From Telmatospirillum siberiense (GTDB lineage Bacteria > Pseudomonadota > Alphaproteobacteria > Rhodospirillales > Magnetospirillaceae), in assembly GCF_002845745.1 (NCBI RefSeq), contig NZ_PIUM01000006.1, forward strand, positions 124,001 through 188,000: DNA of 64,000 nt. Reading direction: 5' to 3'. The position numbers and the translations under genes were made by a program. Below, one piece after another: positions 1-9,189 of the stretch; position 1 is the stretch's first letter; each line of letters starts with the position of its first letter. Under the pieces are notes generated by a model, which did no database searches, was not told the DNA's origin, and saw only the letters and a program-made list of their open reading frames with translations.

Positions 1-100
1 CCCTTAGGGCTCGCCGCGAAATTATCGCTCCAAACACTAAGATTCCATATGACGCCTGCGCTCCGCTACGGCGGGCGAGAAGCGCCGTTCGGGCTTTAGT
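1..100. repeat. Hairpin plus REP-like element, copy A
   Basis: Positions 3-41 form a decayed hairpin. GCGA (16-19) and TCGC (25-28) close a 5-nt loop, and CTTAG (3-7) pairs with CTAAG (37-41), with mismatches between. A REP-like stretch follows at about 47-95 (CATATGACGCCT... to ...CGGGCTT). The same hairpin-plus-REP order recurs at 22590-22673 and, reversed, at 17375-17529. A related REP without the hairpin lies at 43841-43893. No coding potential is visible. It lies downstream of the glycosyltransferase gene that ends at 194, so it might help end transcription. Confidence 0.6.
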
Positions 101-103
101 GTC

Positions 104-127
104 TGTTGATTCGATAATTTTTCAACA
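104..127. repeat. 24-bp near-palindromic repeat, copy 1
   Basis: A 24-bp site opens with TGTTGA and closes with TCAACA. The reverse complement of 27334-27357 matches it at 22 of 24 positions. Both copies lie just past the 3' end of a gene. The role is unknown. Confidence 0.5.
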
Positions 128-193
128 GCCCCTATGTCCGATGGCGCGTGAATCGGCTTTCGTGGCGGGGGAGGCGTTTTTCAGCGACGCCTC

Positions 194-2527
194 TCAGGTC
201 ATATCGATGAGGGTGGCTGGTCGGCCGTCGTGCCAGCGTTGCCACATCGTGGTCAGGGCCGCGCCCAGATCGCGGGCGAAGCGGTCGGCATCGCACAGGG
301 GTGAGGCCAGCATGCGCCCGCGCAACCCGGATCGCAGATCGGCGAGACGGGGAAGGTCCCCGGCCAGATCGCAGGCAAGCTCGACGTAATCCCCGGGGGT
401 CGCCGCCGCCAATCCGCCCAGGCCGATGTTCGACAGATAACTGAGGGAATGGCGGCTGCCGAAGGTTTCGCGGGGCAGGCTGATCACCGGAAGTCCCATC
501 CACAAGGCTTCAAGGGTCGTCTGTCCGCCGGCATAGGGGAACGGATCGAGGGCGATGTCGGCTTGCCCCATCCAGGCCATATGCTGCTCGGCCGTCGTTT
601 TGCCGACGAACCGAAGCCGCTCTTCCCCGATGCCGTGGGCGGCGAACATTTCCGCGTAATAGCGCCGCGTCGCCGGGCAGTCCAGGGCCAGCGTTTTCAA
701 GAGCAGCCGGCTGGCGGGCAACCGGCTGAGGATACTGCTCCATACGGCCACCACCTCCGGCGTGATCTTCTTCAGCGCGTTGAACGAGCCGAAGGTGACG
801 CCGTCTCGGGACAGGGCGGGAAGTCCGCTTACCGTCGGGGCGTCGGGTGCCGGTTCGAAGGCGACATAGCCGTCGGGCAACCGGACCACCGCTTCCGTGT
901 AAAAAGCCTCGGCTCCGGGCGGTATCTGATAACGGTCGGCCAGGACGTAATCCATCGCCACCAGTCCGCTGGTGGCCGGATAGCCGATCCAGCAGGCCAC
1001 CTGGATGGGGGCCGGCCTGCGGGCGAAAACCAGCAGACGGTTGCCGGCGCTGTAACCGGAAAGATCGATCAGGATGTCGATGCCGTCGGCCTTGATCTGA
1101 TCGGCCAGCGCGTCATCGGAGAGCGTGGCCGCCGATCGCCATTCCGTCGCCGCCCCGGCGAAGCGAGCCCTCAGTCGATCTTCCCTGAAACTGTTGTCAT
1201 TGCTGTTGCTGTAGCAGATCAGGGGATATCCGGCCCTGGCCAGTCCTTCGAGTGCCGGAATGGCCAAAAGTCCCACGGGATGTTGGCGGAAATCCGCCGA
1301 AACGAAGCCGAGCCGCGGCTTTTCCTCAGTGTTCCGGGGGCGGGCATGGTCCGGCCAGCGGTCCTGGAAGCGGGTGGCGTGGATGTCGTTCCAGCGACGC
1401 GACAGGGCCAGAATATCCGCCAATCCGACATCCGGCCGGTATAACTGGCTGACGGTGAGGTTGAGTTCAGCGTTGGCGTAGTCCGGCTGGCAGGCAAGGG
1501 CCCGCGCGAAAGAGGTCAGCGCCTCCTCCACCTTGCCTTGTTCCAGGAGGGCCACTCCCAAATTGCTGAGGGCCTCAACATGGTCCGGTTTGTAGGCCAG
1601 CGCCCGTCCGAAGGCGGCCACGGCCTCCCCCAGCTTCCACTGGACCTGCAAGGTCAGGCCGAGGTTGCTATGGGCCTCGACATAGTCCGGCTTATGGATT
1701 AGCGCCCGTCCATAGGCCGCCGCCGCCGCCGCCAGTTTTCCCTGCTCTTTGAGAACATTGCCGAGGTTGCCCTGGGCCTCGGCATAGTCCGGTCGGCAGG
1801 CCACCGCCCGTCCATAGGAAATCACCGCTTCCTCCAGCCGGTCCTGGGCCTGGAAGGTATTGCCCAGATTATAGTGGGCTGCCGAGAGGTCCGGTTTCAA
1901 AGCCAGCGCCCGTTGATAGGTGGCCGCCGCCTCGCTCTGCCTGCCTCGCGCCTGTAGGGCCGTTCCAAGATTGCAATATGCCTCGACTTGGTCCGGTCTG
2001 TAATGCAGCGCGCGGTTGTAACAGGCGATCGCCTCTTCCGGTTTGTCTTGTTCTTGCAGGATATTGCCGAGATTGAAGGATGCTTCGACATGATCCGGCT
2101 TCTGGGCCAAAGCGCGGCGATAGGCGGTTCCGGCCTCGTTTCGACGGCCCCGTTTCTGCAAGGCGAGGCCCAGGCTGTAATAGGCTTCCGCCAGATCGGG
2201 CCTCAGGGCCAGGGCGCGCCGGAAGGAGCCCGCCGCGTCCTCCGGCCTGTCTCGCATCAGAAGGACATTGCCGAGGTTGATGTGAAAGTCCGGTGATTGA
2301 TCGTTCAGCGCGATGGCCTTGGAGATCAGGTCGGTCGCGATGTCGTTGCGCCCGACCTGGCCGGCCAGAACGCCAAGCAGATGCAGGGCGTCGGCGTGGC
2401 GGACGTCGATCGCCAGCACCTGCCGGTAAAGCCCTTCGGCCTCGCCCAGGCGCCCCGCCTGATGATGCCGAAGGGCGTTGGCGAATATCTCTTGAACGTT
2501 CAACTCAGCCCCGAAAGCAAATGGCAT
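194..2527 (-). CDS. TPR glycosyltransferase, SPINDLY/O-GlcNAc transferase-like (GT41)
   Basis: A protein of 777 aa. The first half is a run of about ten tetratricopeptide repeats (motifs such as HYNLGNTFQAQDRLEEA). The second half resembles the O-GlcNAc transferase catalytic region: RLGFVSADFRQHPVG, the stretch LIDLSGYSAGNR, PIQVACWIGYPATSG, FGSFNALKKITPEV and DIALDPFPYAGGQTTLEALW. Bacterial members of this family transfer a sugar to protein Ser/Thr or Asn; the donor and target here are unknown. I start at the ATG at 2527 (MPFAFGAEL) because the upstream in-frame residues are Arg/Pro-rich and unlike the family. It has no close operon partner. Probably cytoplasmic, as no signal peptide is seen. 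Confidence 0.9.
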   Translation of the reverse strand: MPFAFGAELNVQEIFANALRHHQAGRLGEAEGLYRQVLAIDVRHADALHLLGVLAGQVGRNDIATDLISKAIALNDQSPDFHINLGNVLLMRDRPEDAAGSFRRALALRPDLAEAYYSLGLALQKRGRRNEAGTAYRRALAQKPDHVEASFNLGNILQEQDKPEEAIACYNRALHYRPDQVEAYCNLGTALQARGRQSEAAATYQRALALKPDLSAAHYNLGNTFQAQDRLEEAVISYGRAVACRPDYAEAQGNLGNVLKEQGKLAAAAAAYGRALIHKPDYVEAHSNLGLTLQVQWKLGEAVAAFGRALAYKPDHVEALSNLGVALLEQGKVEEALTSFARALACQPDYANAELNLTVSQLYRPDVGLADILALSRRWNDIHATRFQDRWPDHARPRNTEEKPRLGFVSADFRQHPVGLLAIPALEGLARAGYPLICYSNSNDNSFREDRLRARFAGAATEWRSAATLSDDALADQIKADGIDILIDLSGYSAGNRLLVFARRPAPIQVACWIGYPATSGLVAMDYVLADRYQIPPGAEAFYTEAVVRLPDGYVAFEPAPDAPTVSGLPALSRDGVTFGSFNALKKITPEVVAVWSSILSRLPASRLLLKTLALDCPATRRYYAEMFAAHGIGEERLRFVGKTTAEQHMAWMGQADIALDPFPYAGGQTTLEALWMGLPVISLPRETFGSRHSLSYLSNIGLGGLAAATPGDYVELACDLAGDLPRLADLRSGLRGRMLASPLCDADRFARDLGAALTTMWQRWHDGRPATLIDMT

Positions 2528-2694
2528 CCGATCATCGTTCTGCCCGCCGGGCCGTCGCGGGCGACGGCAATGCGTCGGCCTGATCCTTGCCGGGTGGGTT
2601 CGGCCGTCCGGAATTCCGGCATGACGAGCCGCCATCCTATCTCCCGGGGATGGTCTTGAGGAACACGAAATTCCTGCGCCTTGCGGATCGGTTT

Positions 2695-3360
2695 TCAGGC
2701 CGCGGCGAACAGGCCGGCCACCAATATCAAGGCGGGGACGACCATGGCGCCGAGTCCGCAATAGGCCTGGGCCAGGGCGCCGCCGGCGCAACCGAACAAA
2801 AAGCCGGCCACCGGTATGGCTGTTGCCGCAACCGTGCTCTTCGGGCCCCCTTTTGCATCGGCCTTCGGGGCCAGTCCGACCAGCCTGGCGAGGGAGACCG
2901 CCATTCCGGTGACATTGCCGGTCATCACCGTGAAGGGTGGCCCGAGCGTCGGATCAAGCCGGTGCGCCGTGTTGAGAAATCCCATCGCCACCACCAGCAG
3001 CAGCGATCCCGCGATACGAATCTCGCACCCCGCCAGCGCAACCGCCCCGACCAGGGCGAAGATGGCGGAGTCGAGGCCGAAAAGAAAACGGGTTCCCCGT
3101 CTGCCGCCGCCGGTCCGTTCGCCGATGGCCGTCGCCAGAGCCGCCGCTCCGACGAAGATCGGGAAGGAGAGAAGCTGCAGCGCGACCATGCCATTGTGAC
3201 CGCCGCCGCCGGTCTGCCCACTCATCGTCGTTCCGAGAAGAACGAAATTGCCGGTTACATGAGCGACGAAGAGGCCGCCCATGTAGACGTAGACGGCCGT
3301 GTCAACATATCCGGATAAAAATGATAGTAAAAATGTAAGAGTTGTTGATTTTTTCATCAT
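2695..3360 (-). CDS. YoaK family (DUF1275) membrane protein
   Basis: About 221 aa with roughly six hydrophobic segments. It opens MMKKSTTLTFLLSFLSGYVD and has FVAHVTGNFVLLG early on, a signature of the YoaK/DUF1275 family of small inner-membrane proteins of uncertain function. I place the start at 3360 (or the next ATG, 3357) because GGAG lies just upstream. The longer open frame upstream runs into AT-rich promoter-like DNA. It is divergent from the hydrolase gene at 3650. The family is recognised; no substrate can be inferred. Confidence 0.85.
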   Translation of the reverse strand: MMKKSTTLTFLLSFLSGYVDTAVYVYMGGLFVAHVTGNFVLLGTTMSGQTGGGGHNGMVALQLLSFPIFVGAAALATAIGERTGGGRRGTRFLFGLDSAIFALVGAVALAGCEIRIAGSLLLVVAMGFLNTAHRLDPTLGPPFTVMTGNVTGMAVSLARLVGLAPKADAKGGPKSTVAATAIPVAGFLFGCAGGALAQAYCGLGAMVVPALILVAGLFAAA

Positions 3361-3649
3361 GAGTCTCCGATATAAAAAATTTATAAATAAAAATATTTTA
3401 TATATGTAGTGGAATATAAATATAAAACATAAAGACATGTATTTATTTATGGTTATTTGCGGCGGCTCTGCGTGTATCAAATAAACCATAAAAAAATACA
3501 GGATACTTTTTACATTTTTTAAAAAATGGTCAATTTCATCCAATATTGGATTGGTCTCTCGTGAGAATATCTCGTCACTGGGCGAAATTAAAGTGTTACA
3601 TTAGTATGAATATGAAATTTTTATATGTAATAATAAGCGTAGTTCTGTG
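3361..3649. promoter_or_regulatory. AT-rich divergent intergenic region
   Basis: About 290 bp, strikingly AT-rich against the GC-rich coding DNA on both sides. It separates the divergent YoaK-like and hydrolase genes and so must carry both promoters. I see long A/T runs but no operator that I would name. Confidence 0.5.
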
Positions 3650-4648
3650 ATGGGTGTGATTCATTCAAATGAAACCATCAATATTTCAAGAAGATTGATT
3701 ATGAAGGGTGGCGCCTTCATCGCCTCGGCAATCGGTGGTGGAGCTTTCGCGAGCGATGCCCTGGCGGCGGATCGGGCCGGCACTCTTTCCGGCGGACACG
3801 GAAAAAATGGAGCGTCAAAGATGGGCAATACCTCAATCACGACGAAAGACGGCACGCAGATCTATTTCAAGGATTGGGGCCATGGCCAGCCGGTCGTCTT
3901 CAGTCATGGCTGGCCTCTTTCGGCCGACGCCTGGGAGGATCAGATGCTGTTCCTCGCCTCGAACGGTTTTCGTGTCGTGGCGCATGACCGTCGTGGTCAT
4001 GGCCGTTCCAGCCAGCCCTGGTCCGGCCATGACATGGATACCTACGCCGACGACCTGGCGGTCCTGACCGAGGCTCTCGACCTGCATGGCGCCGTTCACG
4101 TCGGCCATTCGACCGGCGGCGGCGAGGTCGCCCGCTATATCGGGCGCCATGGGACGAAGCGCGTCGCCAAGGCGGTTCTGATCGGGGCGGTGACCCCCAT
4201 CATGGCCAAGACCGACTTCAATCCCGATGGCGTGCCGATGTCGGTTTTCGACGGCATCCGCGCGGGTGTCCTGGCCGATCGGGCCCAGTTCTTCAAGGAT
4301 CTCACCATACCTTTCTATGGGGCCAATCGTCCGGAGGCCAAGGTCTCCGACGGTGTCCGAGAAACCTTCTGGCTGCAGGGGATGATGGGTGCCCTCAATG
4401 CCCACTATGACTGCATCAAGGCGTTCTCGGAGACGGATTTCCGAAACGATCTCAAGAAGATGACGATTCCCACCCTGGTCTTGCATGGCGACGACGATCA
4501 AATCGTGCCCTTGGCCACGACCGGGAAGCTGGCTGCCGAGCTGCTGCCGCGGGGGGTCTTGAAAGTCGTGCCGGGAGCGCCGCACGGGTTGTGCACGACC
4601 CATAAGAACATCGTCAATCAAGAGCTTCTTTCCTTCATCAGGGGATGA
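3650..4648 (+). CDS. Alpha/beta hydrolase, non-heme haloperoxidase-like, Tat signal
   Basis: About 332 aa. The N-terminus has a twin-arginine motif (SRRLIMK), a hydrophobic stretch and an Ala-rich cleavage region ending near ALAAD, so export by Tat is likely. The mature part is a typical non-heme haloperoxidase/esterase fold: [16 protein letters not shown] (oxyanion region), nucleophile Ser in GHSTGGGE, acid Asp in [10 protein letters not shown] and His in APHGL. Members hydrolyse esters or make peracids; the physiological substrate is unknown. The start is ATG 3650, preceded directly by GTG 3647; starting at the later ATG (3701) would remove the Tat motif. It is the first gene of a same-strand series running to the AraC gene at 8273. 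Confidence 0.88.
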   Translation: MGVIHSNETINISRRLIMKGGAFIASAIGGGAFASDALAADRAGTLSGGHGKNGASKMGNTSITTKDGTQIYFKDWGHGQPVVFSHGWPLSADAWEDQMLFLASNGFRVVAHDRRGHGRSSQPWSGHDMDTYADDLAVLTEALDLHGAVHVGHSTGGGEVARYIGRHGTKRVAKAVLIGAVTPIMAKTDFNPDGVPMSVFDGIRAGVLADRAQFFKDLTIPFYGANRPEAKVSDGVRETFWLQGMMGALNAHYDCIKAFSETDFRNDLKKMTIPTLVLHGDDDQIVPLATTGKLAAELLPRGVLKVVPGAPHGLCTTHKNIVNQELLSFIRG

Positions 4649-4704
4649 ATTTTCAGCGTTCATCTCCGGATGGAATGAGTATTTATCAGTAATTGGAGAC
4701 AATG

Positions 4705-5376
4705 ATGACTTTTAATGCAAAGGCACTGATCAATCCCAATGAATGCCTTCTCATTCTGATCGATCACCAGCCTCAGATGTCTTTTGGCGTGACGTCGATC
4801 GACCGGCAATATCTCAAGAACAACGTGCTGGCTTTGGCCAAGACCGCCAAGATCTTCGGCATTCCCACCATCTTGACGGCGGTCGAAACCGAGTCCTTCT
4901 CGGGCTATATCTGGCCGGAACTTCTGGATGTGGTCCGCCAGGACCCCATCGAACGGACATCGATGAACTCCTGGGACAGCGAGACGCTGGTTGCCGCGGT
5001 CAAGGCGTCGGGCAAGAAGAAGCTGATCATCGCCGCCCTGTGGACCGAAGCCTGCCTGCTGTTCCCGACCCTGTCCGCCATAGAGGAAGGCTACGAGATC
5101 TATATCGTCACCGACGCCTCGGGCGGCACTTCCCCCGAATCCCACGATGCCGCCGTGCGGCGCATGGAGGCGGCCGGGGCCCATTCGATGACGACGCTGA
5201 CCGTCCTGCTCGAACTGCAGCGCGATTGGGCCCGTCGGGAAACCTATGATGGCGTCATGACGGTCGTCCGCGAGCATTTCGGGGCCTACGGCATGGGCGT
5301 CGATTACGCCTACACCCATGTTCACAAGGCCCCCCAGCGAGGCGCGTTCCCCCACAAGGTGATCAGCACGCCTTGA
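4705..5376 (+). CDS. Isochorismatase-family cysteine hydrolase (YcaC-like)
   Basis: About 223 aa. It shows the Asp-Lys-Cys triad of the family: Asp in LLILIDHQPQM, Lys in the GKKKLIIA stretch and Cys in WTEACLLFP. Members hydrolyse amides, carbamates or vinyl ethers; YcaC-like enzymes have no agreed substrate. GGAG at 4695 lies 6 nt before ATG 4705, which I prefer over ATG 4702 and a TTG at 4693. It follows the hydrolase gene by about 56 bp, so co-transcription is likely. Confidence 0.88.
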   Translation: MTFNAKALINPNECLLILIDHQPQMSFGVTSIDRQYLKNNVLALAKTAKIFGIPTILTAVETESFSGYIWPELLDVVRQDPIERTSMNSWDSETLVAAVKASGKKKLIIAALWTEACLLFPTLSAIEEGYEIYIVTDASGGTSPESHDAAVRRMEAAGAHSMTTLTVLLELQRDWARRETYDGVMTVVREHFGAYGMGVDYAYTHVHKAPQRGAFPHKVISTP

Positions 5377-5479
5377 TCGGCGCCCTCGCGAGCGGATCCC
5401 GCCTCCCCCGGGGCGGGATCCGCGAAGGGCGTGGCGAAGGATCGCCGGACACCTGGTCCATGAAGAGGGATATCCGCCG

Positions 5480-5779
5480 ATGAAAGCTTATCTGTTGTCC
5501 TTGGCCGCCGGTCTGCTGGTCGGTGCCGTCTATGGCCTGATCAATGTGCGCTCTCCGGCTCCGCCCGTCATCGCCCTGGTCGGGCTGCTGGGGATCCTCA
5601 TCGGCGAGCAGGTGCCGCCCGTCGTCAAGAACATGTGGCAGCGTCAATCGGCGGATCACAGCTGGTTCCAGCAGGTCAAGCCGCACATGTTCGGGCATCT
5701 GCCGAAGGCCGCGCCTTCGCCCACCCTGAGCGCGGCCCCCGCCGCCGCATCCGACGACGCGGCCGGTCGTCCTTCCTGA
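5480..5779 (+). CDS. XapX domain small membrane protein
   Basis: 99 aa. The N-terminal half has two closely spaced hydrophobic helices with the XapX/DUF1427 pattern: GLLVGAVYGLINVRSPAPP, then IALVGLLGILIGEQ. A polar, Pro/Ala-rich tail follows. The family is of unknown function and is often found beside amidohydrolases and isochorismatase-like genes, as here. The ATG at 5480 follows a purine-rich stretch. It sits between the isochorismatase-like gene and the amidohydrolase gene on the same strand. Confidence 0.85.
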   Translation: MKAYLLSLAAGLLVGAVYGLINVRSPAPPVIALVGLLGILIGEQVPPVVKNMWQRQSADHSWFQQVKPHMFGHLPKAAPSPTLSAAPAAASDDAAGRPS

Positions 5780-5808
5780 TTGAAATGCCTCTTTCGCGGA
5801 GATCGTCA

Positions 5809-7695
5809 ATGAACGCCCCCAGCTTTCCCGACCTCATCTTGCATCGCGGTCTGTTCACCACGCTCGATAAGTCCGCCCCTTCCGCCAGCGCGGTGGCCAT
5901 CAAGGACGGGCGCTTTCTCGCGGTCGGATCCGATGGCGATATCATGCCTTTGGCCGGACCCGGCACCCGGATCGTCGATTTGAAGGGGCGGCGCGTATTG
6001 CCGGGACTGATCGACAATCACCTGCACATCATCCGGGGCGGGCTCAACTTCAATCTCGAACTCCGCTGGGACGGCGTGCGCTCCCTGGCCGATGCCATGG
6101 ACATGCTGAAGCGGCAGGTCGCCATCACGCCGCCTCCCCAATGGATCAGGGTCGTCGGCGGCTTCACCGAGCATCAGTTCTCGGAAAAGCGTCTGCCCAC
6201 GATCGATGAAATCAACGCGGCGGCGCCCGAAACACCGGTGTTCCTGCTGCATCTTTACGATCGGGCGTTGCTGAACGCGGCGGCCTTGCGGGCGGTCGGC
6301 TACGATCGCAATACGCCGGCGCCTCCCGGTGGCGAGATCGTTCGCGACGAAAAGGGCGATCCCACCGGATTGCTGCTGGCCAAACCCAACGCCACCATCC
6401 TTTATGCGACCCTGGCGAAGGGGCCGAAACTTCCCTTCGACTATCAGGTGAATTCGACGCGGCATTTCATGCGGGAACTGAACCGTCTGGGGGTTACCGG
6501 CGCCATCGACGCCGGCGGGGGATCGCAGAATTATCCCGAGGATTACGAGGTCATCCGCAAGCTGTCCGAGGATGGGCATCTGACCATCCGTCTGGCCTAC
6601 AACCTGTTCACGCAGAAGCCGAAGCAGGAGAAGGAGGACTTCCTCAACTGGACCAGGACATCGAAATACAAGCAGGGCGACGACTATTTCCGCCACAACG
6701 GCGCCGGCGAGATGCTGGTCTTTTCCGCCGCAGATTTCGAGGATTTCCGCCAACCCCGGCCGGATATGGGGCCGGACATGGAAGGCGATCTGGAAGGGGT
6801 GATCCGCATCCTGGCGGAGAACCGCTGGCCGTGGCGCCTGCATGGAACCTATGACGAGACGATTTCCCGCGCGCTCGACGTGTTCGAGCGGGTCAATCAG
6901 GATATTCCGCTTGAGGGATTGCACTGGTTCTTCGATCACGCGGAAACCATTTCCGAGCGTTCGATCGAGCGCATCGCCGCTCTCGGCGGCGGCATCGCGG
7001 TCCAGCATCGGATGGCCTACCAGGGCGAATATTTCGTCGAGCGCTATGGTTTTGGCGCCGCCGAGGCGACCCCTCCGGTCGCCAAGATGCTGGAGATGGG
7101 GGTCAAGGTGTCCGCCGGGACCGATGCGACCCGCGTCGCCTCCTATAATCCGTGGGTCGCTCTTTCCTGGCTGGTGACGGGGCGGACCGTCGGCGGGTTG
7201 CGCCTGACGCCGCAGCGCAATTGCCTGGATCGCGAGACCGCTTTGCGGATGTGGACCGAGAACGTCACCTGGTTTTCCGACGAGGAGGGCAAGAAGGGCA
7301 GAATCGTCGCCGGACAGCTGGCCGATCTGATCGTGCCGGATCGCGATTACTTTTCCTGCGCCGAATCCGATATCTCGTTCCTCACCTCCGAACTCACCAT
7401 GGTCGGCGGCAAGATCGTCTGGGGCGCCGGAGATTTCGCCGGCCTTGACGAGGGCGCTCTTCCTCCGGCCATGCCCGATTGGTCGCCGGTGCGCACATTC
7501 GGCGGTTACGCGGGGTGGGCGGACCGCCAATCCGCGGCGGACAGCACGTCTCACCGGCTGGCGACATCCTGCGGCTGCGCGCATTCCTGCACCGTCCACG
7601 GACATGATCATGCCCAGGCCTGGTCCGGCCGCATTCCCGTGTCCGATCTGAAAGGGTTCTGGGGTGCCCTGGGATGTGCCTGCTGGGCCTTCTGA
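5809..7695 (+). CDS. YtcJ-like metal-dependent amidohydrolase with Cys/His-rich tail
   Basis: 628 aa. It belongs to the amidohydrolase superfamily, YtcJ-like branch: ILHRGLFTTLDK at the N-terminus, the metal-binding HLH in GLIDNHLHIIRGG, HWFFDHAE, and SAGTDATR with the likely catalytic Asp. The last 50 or so residues are unusual: a Cys/His cluster (CGCAHSCTVHGHDHA) and a terminal GCACWAF, suggesting an extra metal site or redox function. The start is ATG 5809, near the typical family N-terminus; an upstream in-frame extension would run through the XapX gene. It lies 29 bp after that gene and 12 bp before the DoxX gene, so an operon is likely. The substrate is unknown. Confidence 0.88.
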   Translation: MNAPSFPDLILHRGLFTTLDKSAPSASAVAIKDGRFLAVGSDGDIMPLAGPGTRIVDLKGRRVLPGLIDNHLHIIRGGLNFNLELRWDGVRSLADAMDMLKRQVAITPPPQWIRVVGGFTEHQFSEKRLPTIDEINAAAPETPVFLLHLYDRALLNAAALRAVGYDRNTPAPPGGEIVRDEKGDPTGLLLAKPNATILYATLAKGPKLPFDYQVNSTRHFMRELNRLGVTGAIDAGGGSQNYPEDYEVIRKLSEDGHLTIRLAYNLFTQKPKQEKEDFLNWTRTSKYKQGDDYFRHNGAGEMLVFSAADFEDFRQPRPDMGPDMEGDLEGVIRILAENRWPWRLHGTYDETISRALDVFERVNQDIPLEGLHWFFDHAETISERSIERIAALGGGIAVQHRMAYQGEYFVERYGFGAAEATPPVAKMLEMGVKVSAGTDATRVASYNPWVALSWLVTGRTVGGLRLTPQRNCLDRETALRMWTENVTWFSDEEGKKGRIVAGQLADLIVPDRDYFSCAESDISFLTSELTMVGGKIVWGAGDFAGLDEGALPPAMPDWSPVRTFGGYAGWADRQSAADSTSHRLATSCGCAHSCTVHGHDHAQAWSGRIPVSDLKGFWGALGCACWAF

Positions 7696-7707
7696 TGGAG
7701 AGATGAA

Positions 7708-8157
7708 ATGTCGGACGTCGAACGAATGGTCGTCGTGGCGCTGCGTCCCTGGGGGACCTCCGCCATGGTCAGATGGTTGGGGTTGCTGGGATTGACGGCC
7801 GCCTATCTCCAGGGTGGACTGGTGAAGGCGTCGGACTTTGCCGGGGCGGTCGCCGAAATGACCCACTTCGGTCTGGCCCCGGCGTCTCTTCTCGCGGTCC
7901 TGGTGATCGTTCTCGAACTCGGCGCCTCGGTCATGATCCTGGGCGGCGTCGGGCGCTGGGCGGGCGCGCTGGCTCTTGGATTCTTCACCCTGGCGGCGAC
8001 GTTCCTCGCCAATCGCTATTGGGAAATGTCGGGGGTGGAACGCTTCATGAGCGCCAATGCCTTTTATGAGCATCTGGGGCTGGTCGGCGCCTTTTTGTTG
8101 GTTGCCTGCCAAGATATCTCAAAAAAATATCGTTCTATAAATGGTGAAAACGAGTGA
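7708..8157 (+). CDS. DoxX family inner-membrane protein
   Basis: 149 aa with four predicted hydrophobic helices, the DoxX/YphA layout: LGLLGLTAAYLQGGLVK, then LAVLVIVLELGASVMILGG, WAGALALGFFTLAATF and LGLVGAFLLVAC. DoxX proteins are small quinone- or redox-linked membrane proteins of mostly unknown function. It starts 12 bp after the amidohydrolase stop, so translation may be coupled. It is the last structural gene before the AraC gene. Confidence 0.85.
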   Translation: MSDVERMVVVALRPWGTSAMVRWLGLLGLTAAYLQGGLVKASDFAGAVAEMTHFGLAPASLLAVLVIVLELGASVMILGGVGRWAGALALGFFTLAATFLANRYWEMSGVERFMSANAFYEHLGLVGAFLLVACQDISKKYRSINGENE

Positions 8158-8272
8158 CGGCGTCCCCATTTCAGGTAAAAGCCTGAGTGATAAAATAATA
8201 ATATCTTGAGTATTTTTTGTTTAATCGTGACGGGTTGTTGAAAATGGCGTGGCGTCATGTGGAGTGATGAAG

Positions 8273-9121
8273 ATGGTGGTTCCGAATTGCTCAAATGCAC
8301 CTCAAGTTTTCAAAATAGACGATAAATTATGTTCTTTCGTGAGGCGCGTTCTCCCCGGCGGACACCTTCTCGAAATGAACAACGCCTTTCACGACGAGGT
8401 CGTCATCCTCGCCTTCCGTGGGTCGTCCTGGTTGAGCAACCAGGACGGGCGGACCTACCATGAAACCCCGGGAAGCGTGGTTTTGCGTGACGCAGGGCAG
8501 GTTTTCAGCACGAAAACGATCCACTGCGACGAAGTGAATGGATCCGATTGTCACGAGATTCATATTTCGCAGGAGGGATTGCAAAATATTTTAAATGCGC
8601 ATGGAGACGGTGAATATGGAACGTTCGATTTTTCGAACCCGGTTCTGAATCACGAGGACCTGCATAGAAGGGTTATTCATACGCTTTCCGTTTTTGAAAG
8701 TCGCGAATGCGCTCTGATGAAATCGACGTGTCTCGCTATGCTTTTTCGCGATATCGCGGAAGTGACACATAAGAAGGCAACCAATGAAAATAAAAGAAGA
8801 TCAAACAGGCGCCACCGTGACGTGGTCGAGTATATGCGGGAAAATTACGACTCGGAAATAACGCTGCAATCACTTTCGGAACTTGCCAACGTCAATCAGT
8901 TCGTGTTGATCAGACAATTTCGTGATGAATACGGTGTAACTCCGCACCAGTATTTGAGAACATATCGCGTCAATAAAGCCATGAAATTCATCAAGCAAGG
9001 ACTCAAGCTTGCCGATGTGGCGCAACTCTGTGGCTTCTTCGATCAAAGTCATCTGAATCGCCAGTTCAAGCGTACGGTCGGGGTCAGTCCCGGGAAGTTC
9101 TTCGCGCGCATTCTCGAATGA
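8273..9121 (+). CDS. AraC family transcriptional regulator
   Basis: About 282 aa. The C-terminal 100 residues hold the two helix-turn-helix units of AraC proteins (ITLQSLSELANVNQFVLIRQF and VAQLCGFFDQSHLNRQFKR, ending GVSPGKFF). The N-terminal 150 residues look like a cupin sensor domain (VILAFRGSSWL, GSVVLRDAGQVF). ATG 8273 is 8 nt after GGAG; ATG 8267 and GTG 8249 are alternatives. It follows the DoxX gene on the same strand after an AT-rich gap of 115 bp and most likely regulates the 3.6-8.2 kb operon. Codon use is less GC-biased than in its neighbours. Confidence 0.88.
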   Translation: MVVPNCSNAPQVFKIDDKLCSFVRRVLPGGHLLEMNNAFHDEVVILAFRGSSWLSNQDGRTYHETPGSVVLRDAGQVFSTKTIHCDEVNGSDCHEIHISQEGLQNILNAHGDGEYGTFDFSNPVLNHEDLHRRVIHTLSVFESRECALMKSTCLAMLFRDIAEVTHKKATNENKRRSNRRHRDVVEYMRENYDSEITLQSLSELANVNQFVLIRQFRDEYGVTPHQYLRTYRVNKAMKFIKQGLKLADVAQLCGFFDQSHLNRQFKRTVGVSPGKFFARILE

Positions 9122-9189
9122 TCGCCTGCGCGGAAGCGCGATCCGCATCTCGTGACCCCTGTATATTAGACATAGTTACGGTGTAAAAT

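Noticed and set aside
5806-8112. Long open frame on the minus strand, 768 codons
   Set aside because: Antisense to the amidohydrolase and DoxX genes; composition (Arg/Gly/His/Gln-rich) is that of a GC-rich shadow, and no motif is seen.
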